Below are positions 23,752 to 33,945 of a DNA stretch of 64,000 nt, in pieces (position 1 is the stretch's first letter; every line of letters starts with the position of its first letter). The stretch is from UBA7359 sp038142205 (lineage in GTDB: Bacteria; Pseudomonadota; Gammaproteobacteria; Eutrophobiales; Eutrophobiaceae): positions 310,001 through 374,000 of the forward strand of contig JAYQJO010000001.1 in assembly GCA_038142205.1 (NCBI GenBank). Reading direction: 5' to 3'. The notes beneath the pieces were generated by a model that saw only the letters and a program-made list of their open reading frames with translations, was not told the DNA's origin and did not search any database. Made by a program: the position numbers and the translations under genes.

Positions 23752-24279
23752 TCATTCAAAATCCTGACTTAATATATCGGTCTCTTCTCTATAATTCTTT
23801 ATATACTTTTCAATTTCATCGATCTCAACGACCCCCGGCCAGGTGACTAATGGTCGGCCATCGGGGTGAAAGATGGTCATTGAAGGGATTCCAACTAACC
23901 GTCGACCAATGACTGCTGAAGCCTGTTCGATGCCTGCCAGAAACAGAGGATAGTCGAGTGGTTCTTTTTTTATGAATTCACGTAATATATCCATTTTACC
24001 GTAACCAAAGCTTGGAAAGTCGAGTGTAATTCCTAGCATGGGAATATCTGGGTTTCGTTCTATGAATTCTCTGATTTGCGGTAACTCAATGACACAAGCG
24101 CTACAAGTTGGACTCCATGTGTTAATGACAACCCACTGGCCATTGCCAATGTAATTATTCAATGCTTCTTTTTCGCCGTTAAGGTTTTCAAGACTCATTT
24201 TCACTGCTTCCGCCTTTAAAGATAAAGGCAGCGCCAATAACAATGAAATTAGTAATATGCGAATCATCTTGATGTTCAA
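23752..24279 (-). CDS. TlpA-like periplasmic thiol-disulfide protein
   Basis: The 175-residue protein has a signal peptide (RILLISLLLALPLSLKAEA) and a thioredoxin fold with the redox pair Cys59-Ser-Ala-Cys62 in TWSPTCSACVIELPQI. The cis-proline region is LVGIPSMTIFHPDG. TlpA/ResA-like proteins reduce specific periplasmic disulfides, often in cytochrome maturation or in sulfur metabolism. It is divergent from aroC and monocistronic. A second in-frame ATG four codons in is an equally good start. The partner cannot be named; proximity to soxCD suggests sulfur or cytochrome c chemistry. Confidence 0.85.
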   Translation of the reverse strand: MNIKMIRILLISLLLALPLSLKAEAVKMSLENLNGEKEALNNYIGNGQWVVINTWSPTCSACVIELPQIREFIERNPDIPMLGITLDFPSFGYGKMDILREFIKKEPLDYPLFLAGIEQASAVIGRRLVGIPSMTIFHPDGRPLVTWPGVVEIDEIEKYIKNYREETDILSQDFE

Positions 24280-24382
24280 TTAAATCACTTTTTAACCAGT
24301 CTTGTCCTGTAAAATTGGACAAATAACAGTAATAGAGTTCAACCATATACGCCAACAACGTTCCCGTATACAATAGCGCGCC

Positions 24383-25483
24383 ATGTCAGGAAATACTTTT
24401 GGAAAATTATTTACGGTGACCAGTGCTGGCGAAAGTCATGGGCCTGGATACGTATGCATTGTTGACGGCTGTCCACCGGGAATGGCGTTAACGGAAGCTG
24501 ATATGCAACTTGATCTTGATCGTCGCAAGCCGGGTCAGTCGCGCCATGTCACGCAACGTAAGGAATCTGATACGGTCAAGATTATGAGCGGTGTCTTTGA
24601 TGGCATCACGACAGGTACGCCTATTGGTTTGTTGATCGAAAACGAAGATCAAAAATCTAAAGACTATGGAAACATTGCTGAAATGTTCCGCCCTGGACAT
24701 GCGGATTACACCTACCAGCAAAAATACGGGATAAGAGACTATCGTGGTGGTGGTCGTTCTTCTGCACGTGAAACCTGCATGCGAGTTGCAGCAGGCGCGA
24801 TAGCGAAAAAATATTTAAAAGAAAAGTTTGGCATTGTTATTCGCGGCTACCTTTCGCAAATAGGCCCGATAAAAATTGAACATAAAAGTTGGGACGAAGT
24901 AGAGAACAATGGATTCTTTTGTCCTGATGCTGACCGTGTTTCTGAACTGGACGATTATATGGTTGCGCTGCGGAAAGAAGGTGAATCAATAGGCGCCCGG
25001 ATTGATGTTATTGCTGAAAATGTGCCTGTTGGGTTAGGTGAACCTATTTTTGATCGTCTTGATGCTGATATTGCACATGCAATGATGGGTATTAACGCAG
25101 CCAAGGGCGTGGAGATTGGTGCGGGTTTCGAATCGATTGAACAAAAAGGCACAGTACATCGTGATGAAATGACGCCAGAAGGTTTCATTGGTAATAATGC
25201 CGGTGGTATTTTAGGCGGGATATCTTCTGGTCAAAACATCGTTGTTAGTACGGCTTTTAAACCGACATCCAGTATCCACTTAAGCGGTGATACGATTAAT
25301 AAAGAGGGCGGACCTACAAAAGTTGTTACTAAGGGGCGCCACGATCCTTGTGTCGGTATTCGCGCTACGCCAATCGCTGAAGCAATGTTAGCTTTGGTGT
25401 TAATGGATCATATTTTACGTCATCGAGCACAGAATGCGGATGTGAATTCTGAAACACCTGTTATACCTGCAAGTAAAAATTAA
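24383..25483 (+). CDS. aroC: Chorismate synthase
   Basis: The 366-residue protein shows the AroC signatures GESHGPGYVCIVDGCPPGM near the N-terminus, YRGGGRSSARETCMRVAAGA at about 127-146 and the C-terminal KGRHDPCVGIRATPIAEAM. It converts EPSP to chorismate with reduced FMN, the last step of the shikimate pathway. Length and motifs are normal. The following MFS gene starts 2 bp after its stop, so the two are probably cotranscribed, an arrangement seen in other gammaproteobacteria. Confidence 0.98.
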   Translation: MSGNTFGKLFTVTSAGESHGPGYVCIVDGCPPGMALTEADMQLDLDRRKPGQSRHVTQRKESDTVKIMSGVFDGITTGTPIGLLIENEDQKSKDYGNIAEMFRPGHADYTYQQKYGIRDYRGGGRSSARETCMRVAAGAIAKKYLKEKFGIVIRGYLSQIGPIKIEHKSWDEVENNGFFCPDADRVSELDDYMVALRKEGESIGARIDVIAENVPVGLGEPIFDRLDADIAHAMMGINAAKGVEIGAGFESIEQKGTVHRDEMTPEGFIGNNAGGILGGISSGQNIVVSTAFKPTSSIHLSGDTINKEGGPTKVVTKGRHDPCVGIRATPIAEAMLALVLMDHILRHRAQNADVNSETPVIPASKN

Positions 25484-25485
25484 TC

Positions 25486-26631
25486 ATGATTAAAGTCGAC
25501 GGTTTGCCTTACTGGCGACTGTCCGGTTTCTATTTTCTATTCTTTTTAACCATCGGTGCGTTCATGCCGTACTGGTCGCTTTATTTGAAATCGATCGGTA
25601 TGAATGCGGAAGCGATTGGTATTTTGTCAGCGGTAGTTGTTGTTACGAAAATCTTCTCTTCGTTTATCTGGGGATGGATCGTTGATCATACGAGTAAACC
25701 AGTACAGGTTATTCGTTTCACCTCCTTGTTCTCAATGCTGTCGTTTTCTCTGGTTTTGTTCTATCAGGACTTCTGGTCGCTTTTCGCCATCCTGTTTGTT
25801 TTCTCTATTTTCTGGAGTGCTGCATTACCGCAGATAGAAGCGGTAACCTTATCGCATTTGGGTGAAGAGAGTGACAGTTATACGATTGTCAGAATCTGGG
25901 GATCAATCAGCTTTATCATTGCTGTCTTAGTGTTGGGTAAATTTTTCGATCAGAACCCGATACATTATTTATTACCGATCATAATAGTGACGATGTTATT
26001 GGTTTGGTTGCATAGTTTATTTCTTACGGAGTTACCAACTGAACATGTAGAGTCGAATGGAACGAGTTTTCTTTCAATCCTGTTAAAGCCACAAGTGATG
26101 GCATTAATGGCCGTGTGCTTTCTTGTGCAAGCAGGTCATGGTCCCTATTACACTTTCTTTTCTATCTATCTTGAAGAGCATCATTACTCTAACAGCTTCA
26201 TAGGCATAGCATGGGCTTTAGGCGTATTAGCGGAAGTACTTGTTTATGTATTTATGCATAAAGTGATCGGGCGTTTCGGTTTACATAAATTGATGATATT
26301 GGTTTTGGTTTTGGCAACAGTACGTTGGTTACTAATTGCTTTCTTTGTAGACAATGTTTTTGTCTTGCTACTTTCTCAATGCCTGCATGCTGCAACATTT
26401 GGTATTTATCATGCAGTAGCGATTCAATATATTCATCGTGAATTTAAAGGTAAACATCAAGGTAGAGGGCAAGCTCTATATAGCAGTATCAGTTTTGGTG
26501 CAGGTCTGGCATTGGGAAGTCTTGTCAGTGGCTACTTATGGGATTATATCGGCTCCATGCAAACGTTTATTTTTGCAGCTTTACTCAGCGTTGTAGGCGC
26601 TGTTATTGCGAAATTATATTTGAAGAATTAA
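25486..26631 (+). CDS. MFS transporter, HcaT/nucleoside-permease-like
   Basis: The 381-residue protein has about 12 hydrophobic segments, from FYFLFFLTIGAFMPYWSLYL to FIFAALLSVVGAVIAKLYL. The motif GILSAVVVVTKIFSSFIWGW lies in the loop 2-3 region. The pattern fits the MFS_1-like branch that includes HcaT (3-phenylpropionate) permeases. The substrate is unknown. It follows aroC by 2 bp. The 105 bp beyond it, facing tldD, hold no clear terminator. Confidence 0.85.
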   Translation: MIKVDGLPYWRLSGFYFLFFLTIGAFMPYWSLYLKSIGMNAEAIGILSAVVVVTKIFSSFIWGWIVDHTSKPVQVIRFTSLFSMLSFSLVLFYQDFWSLFAILFVFSIFWSAALPQIEAVTLSHLGEESDSYTIVRIWGSISFIIAVLVLGKFFDQNPIHYLLPIIIVTMLLVWLHSLFLTELPTEHVESNGTSFLSILLKPQVMALMAVCFLVQAGHGPYYTFFSIYLEEHHYSNSFIGIAWALGVLAEVLVYVFMHKVIGRFGLHKLMILVLVLATVRWLLIAFFVDNVFVLLLSQCLHAATFGIYHAVAIQYIHREFKGKHQGRGQALYSSISFGAGLALGSLVSGYLWDYIGSMQTFIFAALLSVVGAVIAKLYLKN

Positions 26632-26736
26632 AAATAATTTAAAAAAATGAATTAGACTTTTATTTAATAGTGGTGGTTGGTTTATATAATGTTCGAGTTC
26701 AAATTTATTAACAACATAGATTCTATCTAACCTTAA

Positions 26737-28179
26737 TTAAGTACTGGTTCCGCCAACGGTTAGTTCATCAATTCTTATAGTCGGTTGACCTACACCTACA
26801 GGAACAGATTGACCATCTTTACCACAAGTACCAATACCTGAGTCCAACGCCATATCGTTACCTACCATGCTAACACGCGTTAATACATCAGGGCCGTTTC
26901 CAATAATGGTTGCGCCTTTAACAGGTGTTGTTATTTTACCTTTTTCAATTTTGTAAGCCTGACTGGCACTAAAGACAAATTTTCCATTGGTAATGTCTAC
27001 CTGACCACCGCCAAATTGCACGGCATAAATACCTTTATCAACTGAAGCAATAATTTCTTCAGGATCATGATCGCCGCCTAACATATAAGTATTAGTCATT
27101 CTTGGCATAGGTAGGTGTGCATAAGATTCACGTCGCCCATTACCGGTTGGTTTATCGCCCATCAGGCGAGCATTATGTTTATCTTGCATATAGCCTTTTA
27201 AAATACCGCGTTCGATTAATGTTGTTGATGATGTTGGTGTGCCTTCATCATCGATATTCAATGAACCGCGGCGGTTTTCAATCGTGCCATCATCGACTAC
27301 AGTGACTGAATCAGCTGCAACGCGTTGACCTATCCGTCCGGAAAATGCCGATGTTTCTTTACGATTAAAATCACCTTCAAGTCCATGCCCTATCGCTTCG
27401 TGTAATAAAATGCCGGGCCAACCTGAGCCGAGGACAACAGACATGGTGCCTGCAGGAGCTGCGTCCGATTTAAGATTGATTAAAGCCTGTTCAATTGCTT
27501 CATCGACATATGACATGGCCAAACTATCATTGAGAAAGTACTCGTAACCAAAACGACCGCCACCGCCGGAGCCACCTTTCTCTATCTTGCCATCTTCTTC
27601 GACAATAACGTTTACATTGAGTCGTACCAATGGTCTGACATCGCCACTTAATTGGCCTTCATTATTAGCAACGAGAACGGTCGATTGTGAACCTGTTAAT
27701 CCAATCATAACTTGTTTAACACGGGGATCTTTTTGCCTTGCTGCCTGATCAAGCTGTTTTAGTAAGTTAACTTTTTCTTCAGTTGTAATTGAGTTTAGTG
27801 GGTCAATATCATTATAAAGAATGGGTGAGTTAGTTCTCTTCCAAACCTGAAGTTGACCATTATCACCATGGCTGGCTATAGAGCGTGCTGCTTTGGCTGC
27901 TTGCGTTAAGGCAGGTAATACAATTTCATCAGAATAGGCAAAACCTGTTTTTTCACCACTGATAGCACGAACACCGACACCTTGATCAATATTATGTGAA
28001 CCTTCTCTAACGATACCGTCTTCCAATACCCATGATTCAGAATGTGAAGATTGAAAATAAAGATCAGCTTGATCAATAGAAGGTAGCATTAAATGATCTA
28101 GTGTATTTTGAACATCATTTAACTTAAGCCCACGATTATTGAGCAAGATGTTTTCAGCAGTTTCTAAAGTTTTTGTCAT
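26737..28179 (-). CDS. tldD: Metalloprotease TldD
   Basis: The 480-residue protein carries the TldD/PmbA zinc motif HEAIGH at 260-265 followed by GLEGDFNRK, plus GGGGRFGYEYF and the C-terminal CGKDGQSVPVGVGQPTIRI. TldD pairs with TldE/PmbA to degrade unfolded peptides and to trim RiPP leaders (microcin B17, CcdA). The partner pmbA gene is not in this window. It is downstream of and in line with the nitrilase gene, a pairing common in gammaproteobacteria. The 19-bp gap suggests cotranscription. Confidence 0.97.
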   Translation of the reverse strand: MTKTLETAENILLNNRGLKLNDVQNTLDHLMLPSIDQADLYFQSSHSESWVLEDGIVREGSHNIDQGVGVRAISGEKTGFAYSDEIVLPALTQAAKAARSIASHGDNGQLQVWKRTNSPILYNDIDPLNSITTEEKVNLLKQLDQAARQKDPRVKQVMIGLTGSQSTVLVANNEGQLSGDVRPLVRLNVNVIVEEDGKIEKGGSGGGGRFGYEYFLNDSLAMSYVDEAIEQALINLKSDAAPAGTMSVVLGSGWPGILLHEAIGHGLEGDFNRKETSAFSGRIGQRVAADSVTVVDDGTIENRRGSLNIDDEGTPTSSTTLIERGILKGYMQDKHNARLMGDKPTGNGRRESYAHLPMPRMTNTYMLGGDHDPEEIIASVDKGIYAVQFGGGQVDITNGKFVFSASQAYKIEKGKITTPVKGATIIGNGPDVLTRVSMVGNDMALDSGIGTCGKDGQSVPVGVGQPTIRIDELTVGGTST

Positions 28180-28198
28180 TTTTATTTATGGCCTAAAT

Positions 28199-29014
28199 TT
28201 ATATGAGCGTAATATGTGATAATGCAGGAAACATTTTCCGTAACTGGTTTTGTTTTTCTAAATCAATTTCAGCAATAGCAACACCTTCACCTTTATCGAC
28301 ACTTGCCAGTATTGTACCCCACGGATCAACAATCATGCTGTATCCCCATGTTTCGCGACCATTCACATGTGTGCCTCCTTGATTAGAGGCAATCACATAG
28401 CACAAGTTCTCAACTGCACGGGTTTTAAGTAAAGTTTCCCAATGTGCTTCGCCAGTTGTCGCTGTAAATGCCGCCGGTGCCGTGATAATTTGTACATGGT
28501 GTTTGTGCATCTTTCGATACATTTCCGGGAAACGCAAGTCATAACAGACCGACAAACCAATATTTCCTATTTCGGTTTCAGCAACAACAATGTCATGTCC
28601 GGGTTCAAAAGCATCCGATTCACAATATGATTCTTCATTGGCTTCATCGACGAGTACATCAAATAAATGAATTTTGTCATAACGGGCAATACAATTGCCC
28701 TTCGGGTTATATAATAAGCTGGTCGGACACACTCTTTCAGCTTTATCAGATTGCACCGGAATTGTGCCACCTAATAAATAAATCTGATGTTTTTTGGCCT
28801 GCTCTGAGAGAAATAACTGTAAAGCTCCGTTGCCAAGCGGTTCCTGAATGGCCAATCTTTCAGCATCGTCTATACACATCATCGGAAAGTTTTCCGGTAG
28901 TGTTACCAATTTGGCTTGTTTCGATGCGGCTTCGTTGATGAGTCTTTCTGCCGTAGTAAGGTTTTCATTAACGGCATTTGTCGAGACCATTTGTATTGCA
29001 GCTGCTTTTATCAT
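28199..29014 (-). CDS. Nitrilase-family carbon-nitrogen hydrolase (Nit1/YbeM-like)
   Basis: The 271-residue protein has the catalytic triad of the family: Glu41 (LVTLPENFP), Lys114 (RYDKIHLFD) and Cys157 (GLSVCYDLRFPE). The size and the H-L-F-D-V context fit the Nit1/YbeM subgroup that hydrolyses deaminated glutathione, a metabolite-repair amidase. It precedes tldD by 19 bp and is divergent from alaC across 95 bp. In many gammaproteobacteria this gene sits between an AsmA-like gene and tldD. The substrate assignment is inference. Confidence 0.9.
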   Translation of the reverse strand: MIKAAAIQMVSTNAVNENLTTAERLINEAASKQAKLVTLPENFPMMCIDDAERLAIQEPLGNGALQLFLSEQAKKHQIYLLGGTIPVQSDKAERVCPTSLLYNPKGNCIARYDKIHLFDVLVDEANEESYCESDAFEPGHDIVVAETEIGNIGLSVCYDLRFPEMYRKMHKHHVQIITAPAAFTATTGEAHWETLLKTRAVENLCYVIASNQGGTHVNGRETWGYSMIVDPWGTILASVDKGEGVAIAEIDLEKQNQLRKMFPALSHITLI

Positions 29015-29109
29015 CGTTTGATTATACGGTAGTCTCCGATGTTAAACAGTCCTGTAACGTTATTAAGCTTTACCGTATAATCGCCTCTATTTAGTTTTAA
29101 GGTCAGAAA

Positions 29110-30282
29110 GTGAACGAAGATTTTGCACGAATAAATCGATTACCTCCCTACGTTTTCAATATTGTTAATGAATTGAAAATGGAGGCACGTCATCGTGGTG
29201 AGGATATTATCGACTTTGGTATGGGCAATCCAGACCAGCCAGCGCCTAAGCATATTGTTGATAAACTGGTTGAAGCCTCACAACGAGAAAATACCCATGG
29301 TTACTCGATTTCCCGTGGCATTCCTAGGTTAAATCGTGCAATTTGTAACTTGTATAAAACTCGATACGTTGTTGATTTGGATCCAGTGACAGAGTCGATA
29401 GTTACATTAGGTTCGAAAGAAGGTTTAGCGCATCTGGCGATGGCGGTCGTCGATCGAGGTGATGCTGTTCTAGTACCCAATCCAGCCTATCCGATTCACC
29501 CTTATGGTTTTATTCTTGCCGGAGCAGATGTGCGTCATGTGCCCATTGGCCCCGGGATTGATTTTTTTGCAGAATTAGAAAAGTCGATCAGAGATTGCTG
29601 GCCAAAACCAAAACTTTTATTGATTAACTTTCCTGCAAATCCGACGACGCAATGTGTTGATTTAGACTTTTTTAGAAAAATTATTGAAATTGCCAAAGAA
29701 CATCAGATATGGGTTGTTCAGGATCTGGCCTATGCGGATATTGTCTTTGATGGTTATACCGCACCGTCAATTCTGCAAGTACCAGACGCGAAAGAAATTG
29801 CTGTTGAGTTTTTCACTATGTCGAAAAGTTACAATATGCCTGGCTGGCGTGTTGGCTATATGGTGGGAAATCCCACACTGGTTAAAGCGCTACAAAGAAT
29901 TAAGTCTTATCTGGATTACGGCACTTTTACACCGATTCAGGTGGCGGCAATAACTGCATTGGAAGAAGATCAGCAATGTGTTGCGGAGATTCGAAATATG
30001 TACTGCAGCCGTCGCGACGTGTTATGTGATGGTTTAAATTCGATAGGTTGGGAAGTGGAAAAACCGAAGGCAACCATGTTTGTCTGGGCACCGATACCTG
30101 AACAATATAAACACATGGGATCACTGGAGTTTTCCAAGAAATTATTGCTCGAAGCAAAAGTTGCCGTTTCTCCTGGAATAGGCTTTGGTAGTTATGGCGA
30201 TGACTTTGTTCGTTTTGCTTTAATTGAAAATGAACATCGAACACGTCAGGCCATTCGTTCTATGCGTGCCATGTTTAGATAA
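29110..30282 (+). CDS. alaC: Glutamate-pyruvate aminotransferase AlaC
   Basis: The 390-residue protein is a class I/II PLP aminotransferase starting at GTG. It shows the N-terminal IIDFGMGNPDQPAPKHIVDK and HGYSISRGIPRLN. The PLP lysine lies in SKSYNMPGWRVGYMVG, and the carboxylate-binding arginine is near the C-terminus (DDFVRFALIEN). AlaC makes alanine from pyruvate and glutamate, and close relatives can act on other 2-oxo acids. It lies 70 bp upstream of hom, a conserved alaC-hom-thrC order. Confidence 0.92.
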   Translation: MNEDFARINRLPPYVFNIVNELKMEARHRGEDIIDFGMGNPDQPAPKHIVDKLVEASQRENTHGYSISRGIPRLNRAICNLYKTRYVVDLDPVTESIVTLGSKEGLAHLAMAVVDRGDAVLVPNPAYPIHPYGFILAGADVRHVPIGPGIDFFAELEKSIRDCWPKPKLLLINFPANPTTQCVDLDFFRKIIEIAKEHQIWVVQDLAYADIVFDGYTAPSILQVPDAKEIAVEFFTMSKSYNMPGWRVGYMVGNPTLVKALQRIKSYLDYGTFTPIQVAAITALEEDQQCVAEIRNMYCSRRDVLCDGLNSIGWEVEKPKATMFVWAPIPEQYKHMGSLEFSKKLLLEAKVAVSPGIGFGSYGDDFVRFALIENEHRTRQAIRSMRAMFR

Positions 30283-30352
30283 GAAACTACTGAAGTAGCC
30301 GCAAAATAAAACAACAACACTAAGTTTAGAATTACTAGAGAATTAAAGAATT

Positions 30353-31663
30353 ATGGAACCCGTAAAAATAGGTTTACTTGGTCTCGGCACTGTTGGTGGT
30401 GGGACTGTCAGTGTTTTAACCCGCAATGCAAAAGAAATATCACGCCGAGCCGGTAGAGAAATTATTATTTCCCATGCCGCTGCCAGAGAATACTCATCTG
30501 ATTTAGCCGGTTTAGATAAAGTAGAAAAAATTTCAGACGATGCGTTTGCTGTTGTTGATGATCCGGATGTTGACGTTATTGTTGAGTTGATTGGTGGTTA
30601 TTCACCGGCAAAAGAACTTGTTCTCAAAGCCATTGAAAATGGCAAGCATGTTGTTACAGCAAATAAAGCATTGATCGCGTTGCATGGCGATGAAATTTTT
30701 GCGGCAGCTCAGGCAAAAGGAGTCACCGTTGCATTTGAAGCGGCAGTTGCTGGCGGTATCCCGATTATTAAATCGGTACGTGAAGGTTTAGCAGCAAATG
30801 AAGTGGAATGGATTGCCGGTATTATTAATGGTACGGGTAATTATATTTTGACTGAGATGCGTGATAAAGGTCGGGACTTCGAAGATGTTTTAAAAGAAGC
30901 ACAGGCTTTAGGTTATGCTGAAGCTGATCCCACTTTTGACGTAGAAGGTATCGATGCCGCACATAAGTTAACAATTCTGGGTTCTATTGCATTTGGTATG
31001 CCTTTGCAGTTTGAAAAGACTTATACCGAAGGTATTAGTAAAGTAGAGCAACAGGATGTCTTGTATGCCGGTGAGTTAGGTTATCGTATTAAACATATTG
31101 GTATTACACGAAAGACGAAAGCGGGTGTAGAACAACGTGTTCACCCGACGCTAATTCCTGAACGACGTTTAATAGCTAATGTTGATGGTGTAATGAATGC
31201 TGTGCTGGTTAAGTGTGATGCAGTAGGTTCTACTTTATATTATGGCGCAGGCGCTGGGTCAGAACCAACGGCGTCAGCGGTGATTGCCGATATTGTTGAT
31301 ATCGTTCGTGCTTTAACAGCTGATCCTGAACACCGCGTGCCTCATCTGGCATTCCAGCCTGATTCATTAGAAGACATTGATGTCCTGCCGATGGAAGAAA
31401 CTGAAACAGCTTATTACTTACGCATGCATGCTGTTGATAAACCCGGTGTGTTAGCAGATGTAACACAAATATTGGGTGATTCTGGAATCAGTATTGAAGC
31501 TATTTTGCAGAAAGAATCTGTAGAAGATGCCAGTTATGTACCGATTATCTTTTTAACACAGCGTATTAAAGAGAAGAATATGAATGATGCGATTGAAAAA
31601 ATTGAACAACTTGATGCAATCAATGGTGAAGTTATGCGTATACGCATGGAAACATTAGGATAA
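30353..31663 (+). CDS. hom: Homoserine dehydrogenase with ACT domain
   Basis: The 436-residue protein has the Rossmann motif GLLGLGTVGGGTVSVL at about 8-23, the catalytic region EAAVAGGIPIIKSVREGLAA and NGTGNYILTEM, and a C-terminal ACT domain (about 350-425, YYLRMHAVDKPGVLADVTQI). It reduces aspartate semialdehyde to homoserine for threonine and methionine. The ACT domain is the usual site of threonine feedback. It is a stand-alone enzyme, not fused to aspartokinase. The next gene, thrC, begins 4 bp after the stop. Confidence 0.98.
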   Translation: MEPVKIGLLGLGTVGGGTVSVLTRNAKEISRRAGREIIISHAAAREYSSDLAGLDKVEKISDDAFAVVDDPDVDVIVELIGGYSPAKELVLKAIENGKHVVTANKALIALHGDEIFAAAQAKGVTVAFEAAVAGGIPIIKSVREGLAANEVEWIAGIINGTGNYILTEMRDKGRDFEDVLKEAQALGYAEADPTFDVEGIDAAHKLTILGSIAFGMPLQFEKTYTEGISKVEQQDVLYAGELGYRIKHIGITRKTKAGVEQRVHPTLIPERRLIANVDGVMNAVLVKCDAVGSTLYYGAGAGSEPTASAVIADIVDIVRALTADPEHRVPHLAFQPDSLEDIDVLPMEETETAYYLRMHAVDKPGVLADVTQILGDSGISIEAILQKESVEDASYVPIIFLTQRIKEKNMNDAIEKIEQLDAINGEVMRIRMETLG

Positions 31664-31667
31664 AATA

Positions 31668-32791
31668 ATGACGTTTCGAACACGCTATACCGGATTAATT
31701 GCTAACTACGGCGATCGTCTTCCTGTTAATGACGATACTAAACTAATTAGTCTTGGCGAGGGTAATACTCCTTTAATTCAGTTACAGAATATTCCGAACC
31801 TGTTAGTTAATAAAGTAGATATCTATCTTAAATACGAAGGGCTGAATCCTACTGGATCATTTAAAGATCGCGGCATGACCATGGCTGTCACCAAGGCTGT
31901 AGATGAAGGTGCAAAAGCGATCATTTGTGCTTCGACCGGAAACACTTCTGCCTCGGCAGCGGCCTATGCTGCGCGTGCTGGGATTACCGCTTTTGTGTTA
32001 ATCCCTGATGGTAAGATTGCCCAAGGCAAATTGGCACAGGCAATGATGGAAGGTGCGGTAATCTTACAAATAAAAGGTAACTTTGATGATGGCATGCGTC
32101 TGGTAAAAGAAGTCGGGCAAGATACTCCGGTTGCGATAGTTAACTCAATCAACCCATATCGATTGCAAGGCCAAAAGACGATTGCCTTTGAGATTGTTGA
32201 TGAATTGGGAAGGGCACCGGACTTTCATAGTTTGCCGGTTGGTAATGCCGGTAATATCAGTGCGCATTGGATGGGCTATAGTGAATACATTGGTAAGTTA
32301 GATGATATTTTTCATAACGACAGCTTGGAAGACTATGATAGATCCGCGGTCACAGATAAGCGTCCGGTAATGGTTGGTTATCAGGCCAGCGGCGCAGCAC
32401 CGTTTCTACGTGGTGAGATGGTTGATAATCCGGAAACGGTAGCAACAGCGATTCGTATTGGTCACCCGCAATCCTGGGATTTAGCCTGGAAGGCGCATGA
32501 TGAATCAGGTGGCTGGTTTGATGAATGTACCGATGAAGAAATTTTAGCAACACAAAAATTGCTGGCAGAAAAAGAAGGTATTTTTGTGAACCAGCATCAG
32601 CAATCTCCTTGGCAGGTGCTATGCGTGATATAAACTCGGGCAAAATCCCGGCAGGAAGTACTCTTGTTTGTACTTTAACCGGCCATGGTCTTAAAGATCC
32701 GGATACAGCAATTAAACAAAGTACCTCGCCAGTTGTTAAAGTGGATGCGGAATTGGAACAAGTTAAAAAAGCAATTCTGGATAATTTATGA
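31668..32791 (+). CDS. thrC: Threonine synthase (one apparent frameshift)
   Basis: The PLP enzyme converts O-phosphohomoserine to threonine. The N-terminal part shows LGEGNTPLIQL, the PLP lysine in NPTGSFKDRGM and CASTGNTSASAAAYAARAG. The first frame ends at 32633 with an aberrant tail (NQHQQSPWQVLCVI). The correct C-terminus continues in another frame from about 32590. One extra T in the T5 run at 32581-32585 restores GIFCEPASAISLAGAM and a product of about 374 residues ending at 32791. A frameshift in a biosynthetic gene with an otherwise perfect sequence suggests a sequencing indel. It is cotranscribed with hom. Confidence 0.92.
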
Positions 32792-32913
32792 CTACAGGCA
32801 GATTTTTACTCTATACACCAACTATAGGTGCTGGAGGCGAAATCTGTATTCCTGACATCCATGTTAGTCGCGGCTGACTTGCGCTTTAATTATTTCTTTT
32901 AAGAGTAATATTA

Positions 32914-33945
32914 ATGCGTAGTTTGACAGTTTTTATTCCCGGTTTATTCGGTCCTGATATCGCTATTCATTCTGATGATTTGCCAAGCTTACCTGCATTA
33001 AACTGGTTCCTGAGTCGTGGTGTTTGTCAAAACATCCAACAAGTTTCTGCCAGTTATACTTTATGTGATTTATTTGGTTTGCCTGCGAATAAAAGTGGTG
33101 ACTACCCGATAGCTGCTATTTCTCGTCTAAGTGATGATAATCAACATCCGGAAGGTTTATGGCTACGTGCGGATCCCGTTCATGTTAGCGCTGACCGTGA
33201 TGGTTTGATTTTAATTGATAATAACCGTTTTGCGTTAACTCAAAGTGATGCATTGGCACTTGCGGCAGATATTAATTTGTTGTTTGAACCTTATGGCATA
33301 ACGATAGAAGTACCTGTAGAAACACGATGGTATCTAAGAGTAAGTGAAAACTACGAGATAAAAACTGTACCTGTTGATTCGATTGTTGGAAAAGATATTC
33401 TTCCTTTTATGCCTACCGGTGATGATCGTATTAATGTTATTCAATTAATGAATGACATACAGATGACTCTGCATAATTCTGATGTGAATAAAAGAAGAGA
33501 AGAAGAGAAACAATTACCCATAAACAGTGTCTGGTTTTGGGGTTATGGTGAATTGCCTAAAATAATTAATAGAAACTGGTCATTTGTTAGCAGCGATGAA
33601 ATCATAGCAAAAGGTTTATCTATGGTGGCAGCAACACCGTTTGAAGCTTTACCGGAAAGTTATAATGATATTGTTGACAAAGGCCCAAGTTATAATGGAA
33701 TGATCGTTTTAAATTCATTTCAAAAGTTTAGTTATTATCACGATCTAGAAGGCTGGCTCGAAGCTTTATTATCCGTTGAAGAAAACTGGTTTGCGCCATT
33801 ACTCACGGCATTAAAAAGGAAACAACTTGACCAGATTACCATTAGAACAGAGCTGAACGAGATTAAATTGGATAAAAAGGCTAGGTATAAATTCTGGAAG
33901 AAAAAGAAAACATTAAATTCTTTTAAAAATAACAAGCGTGAATAA
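32914..33945 (+). CDS. RpfE-like/phosphoglycerate-mutase-like protein upstream of recJ
   Basis: The 343-residue cytoplasmic protein has EGLWLRADPVHVSADRDG, a central acidic helix and a closing N-S-V-W-F-W-G-Y-G-E-L-P segment. This is the pattern of a proteobacterial family often annotated as RpfE-type regulatory protein or phosphoglycerate mutase-related. No alkaline-phosphatase-type metal site typical of active cofactor-independent mutases is evident, so enzymatic activity is doubtful. It overlaps the recJ start by 8 bp. The pairing with recJ, and prfB and lysS farther on, recalls the Xanthomonas rpf region. The actual function is unknown. Confidence 0.6.
   Translation: MRSLTVFIPGLFGPDIAIHSDDLPSLPALNWFLSRGVCQNIQQVSASYTLCDLFGLPANKSGDYPIAAISRLSDDNQHPEGLWLRADPVHVSADRDGLILIDNNRFALTQSDALALAADINLLFEPYGITIEVPVETRWYLRVSENYEIKTVPVDSIVGKDILPFMPTGDDRINVIQLMNDIQMTLHNSDVNKRREEEKQLPINSVWFWGYGELPKIINRNWSFVSSDEIIAKGLSMVAATPFEALPESYNDIVDKGPSYNGMIVLNSFQKFSYYHDLEGWLEALLSVEENWFAPLLTALKRKQLDQITIRTELNEIKLDKKARYKFWKKKKTLNSFKNNKRE

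Noticed and set aside
32788..32877. A 29-codon frame overlapping the thrC stop
   Set aside because: It is very short, has no ribosome site of its own, and no hydrophobic or recognisable feature.
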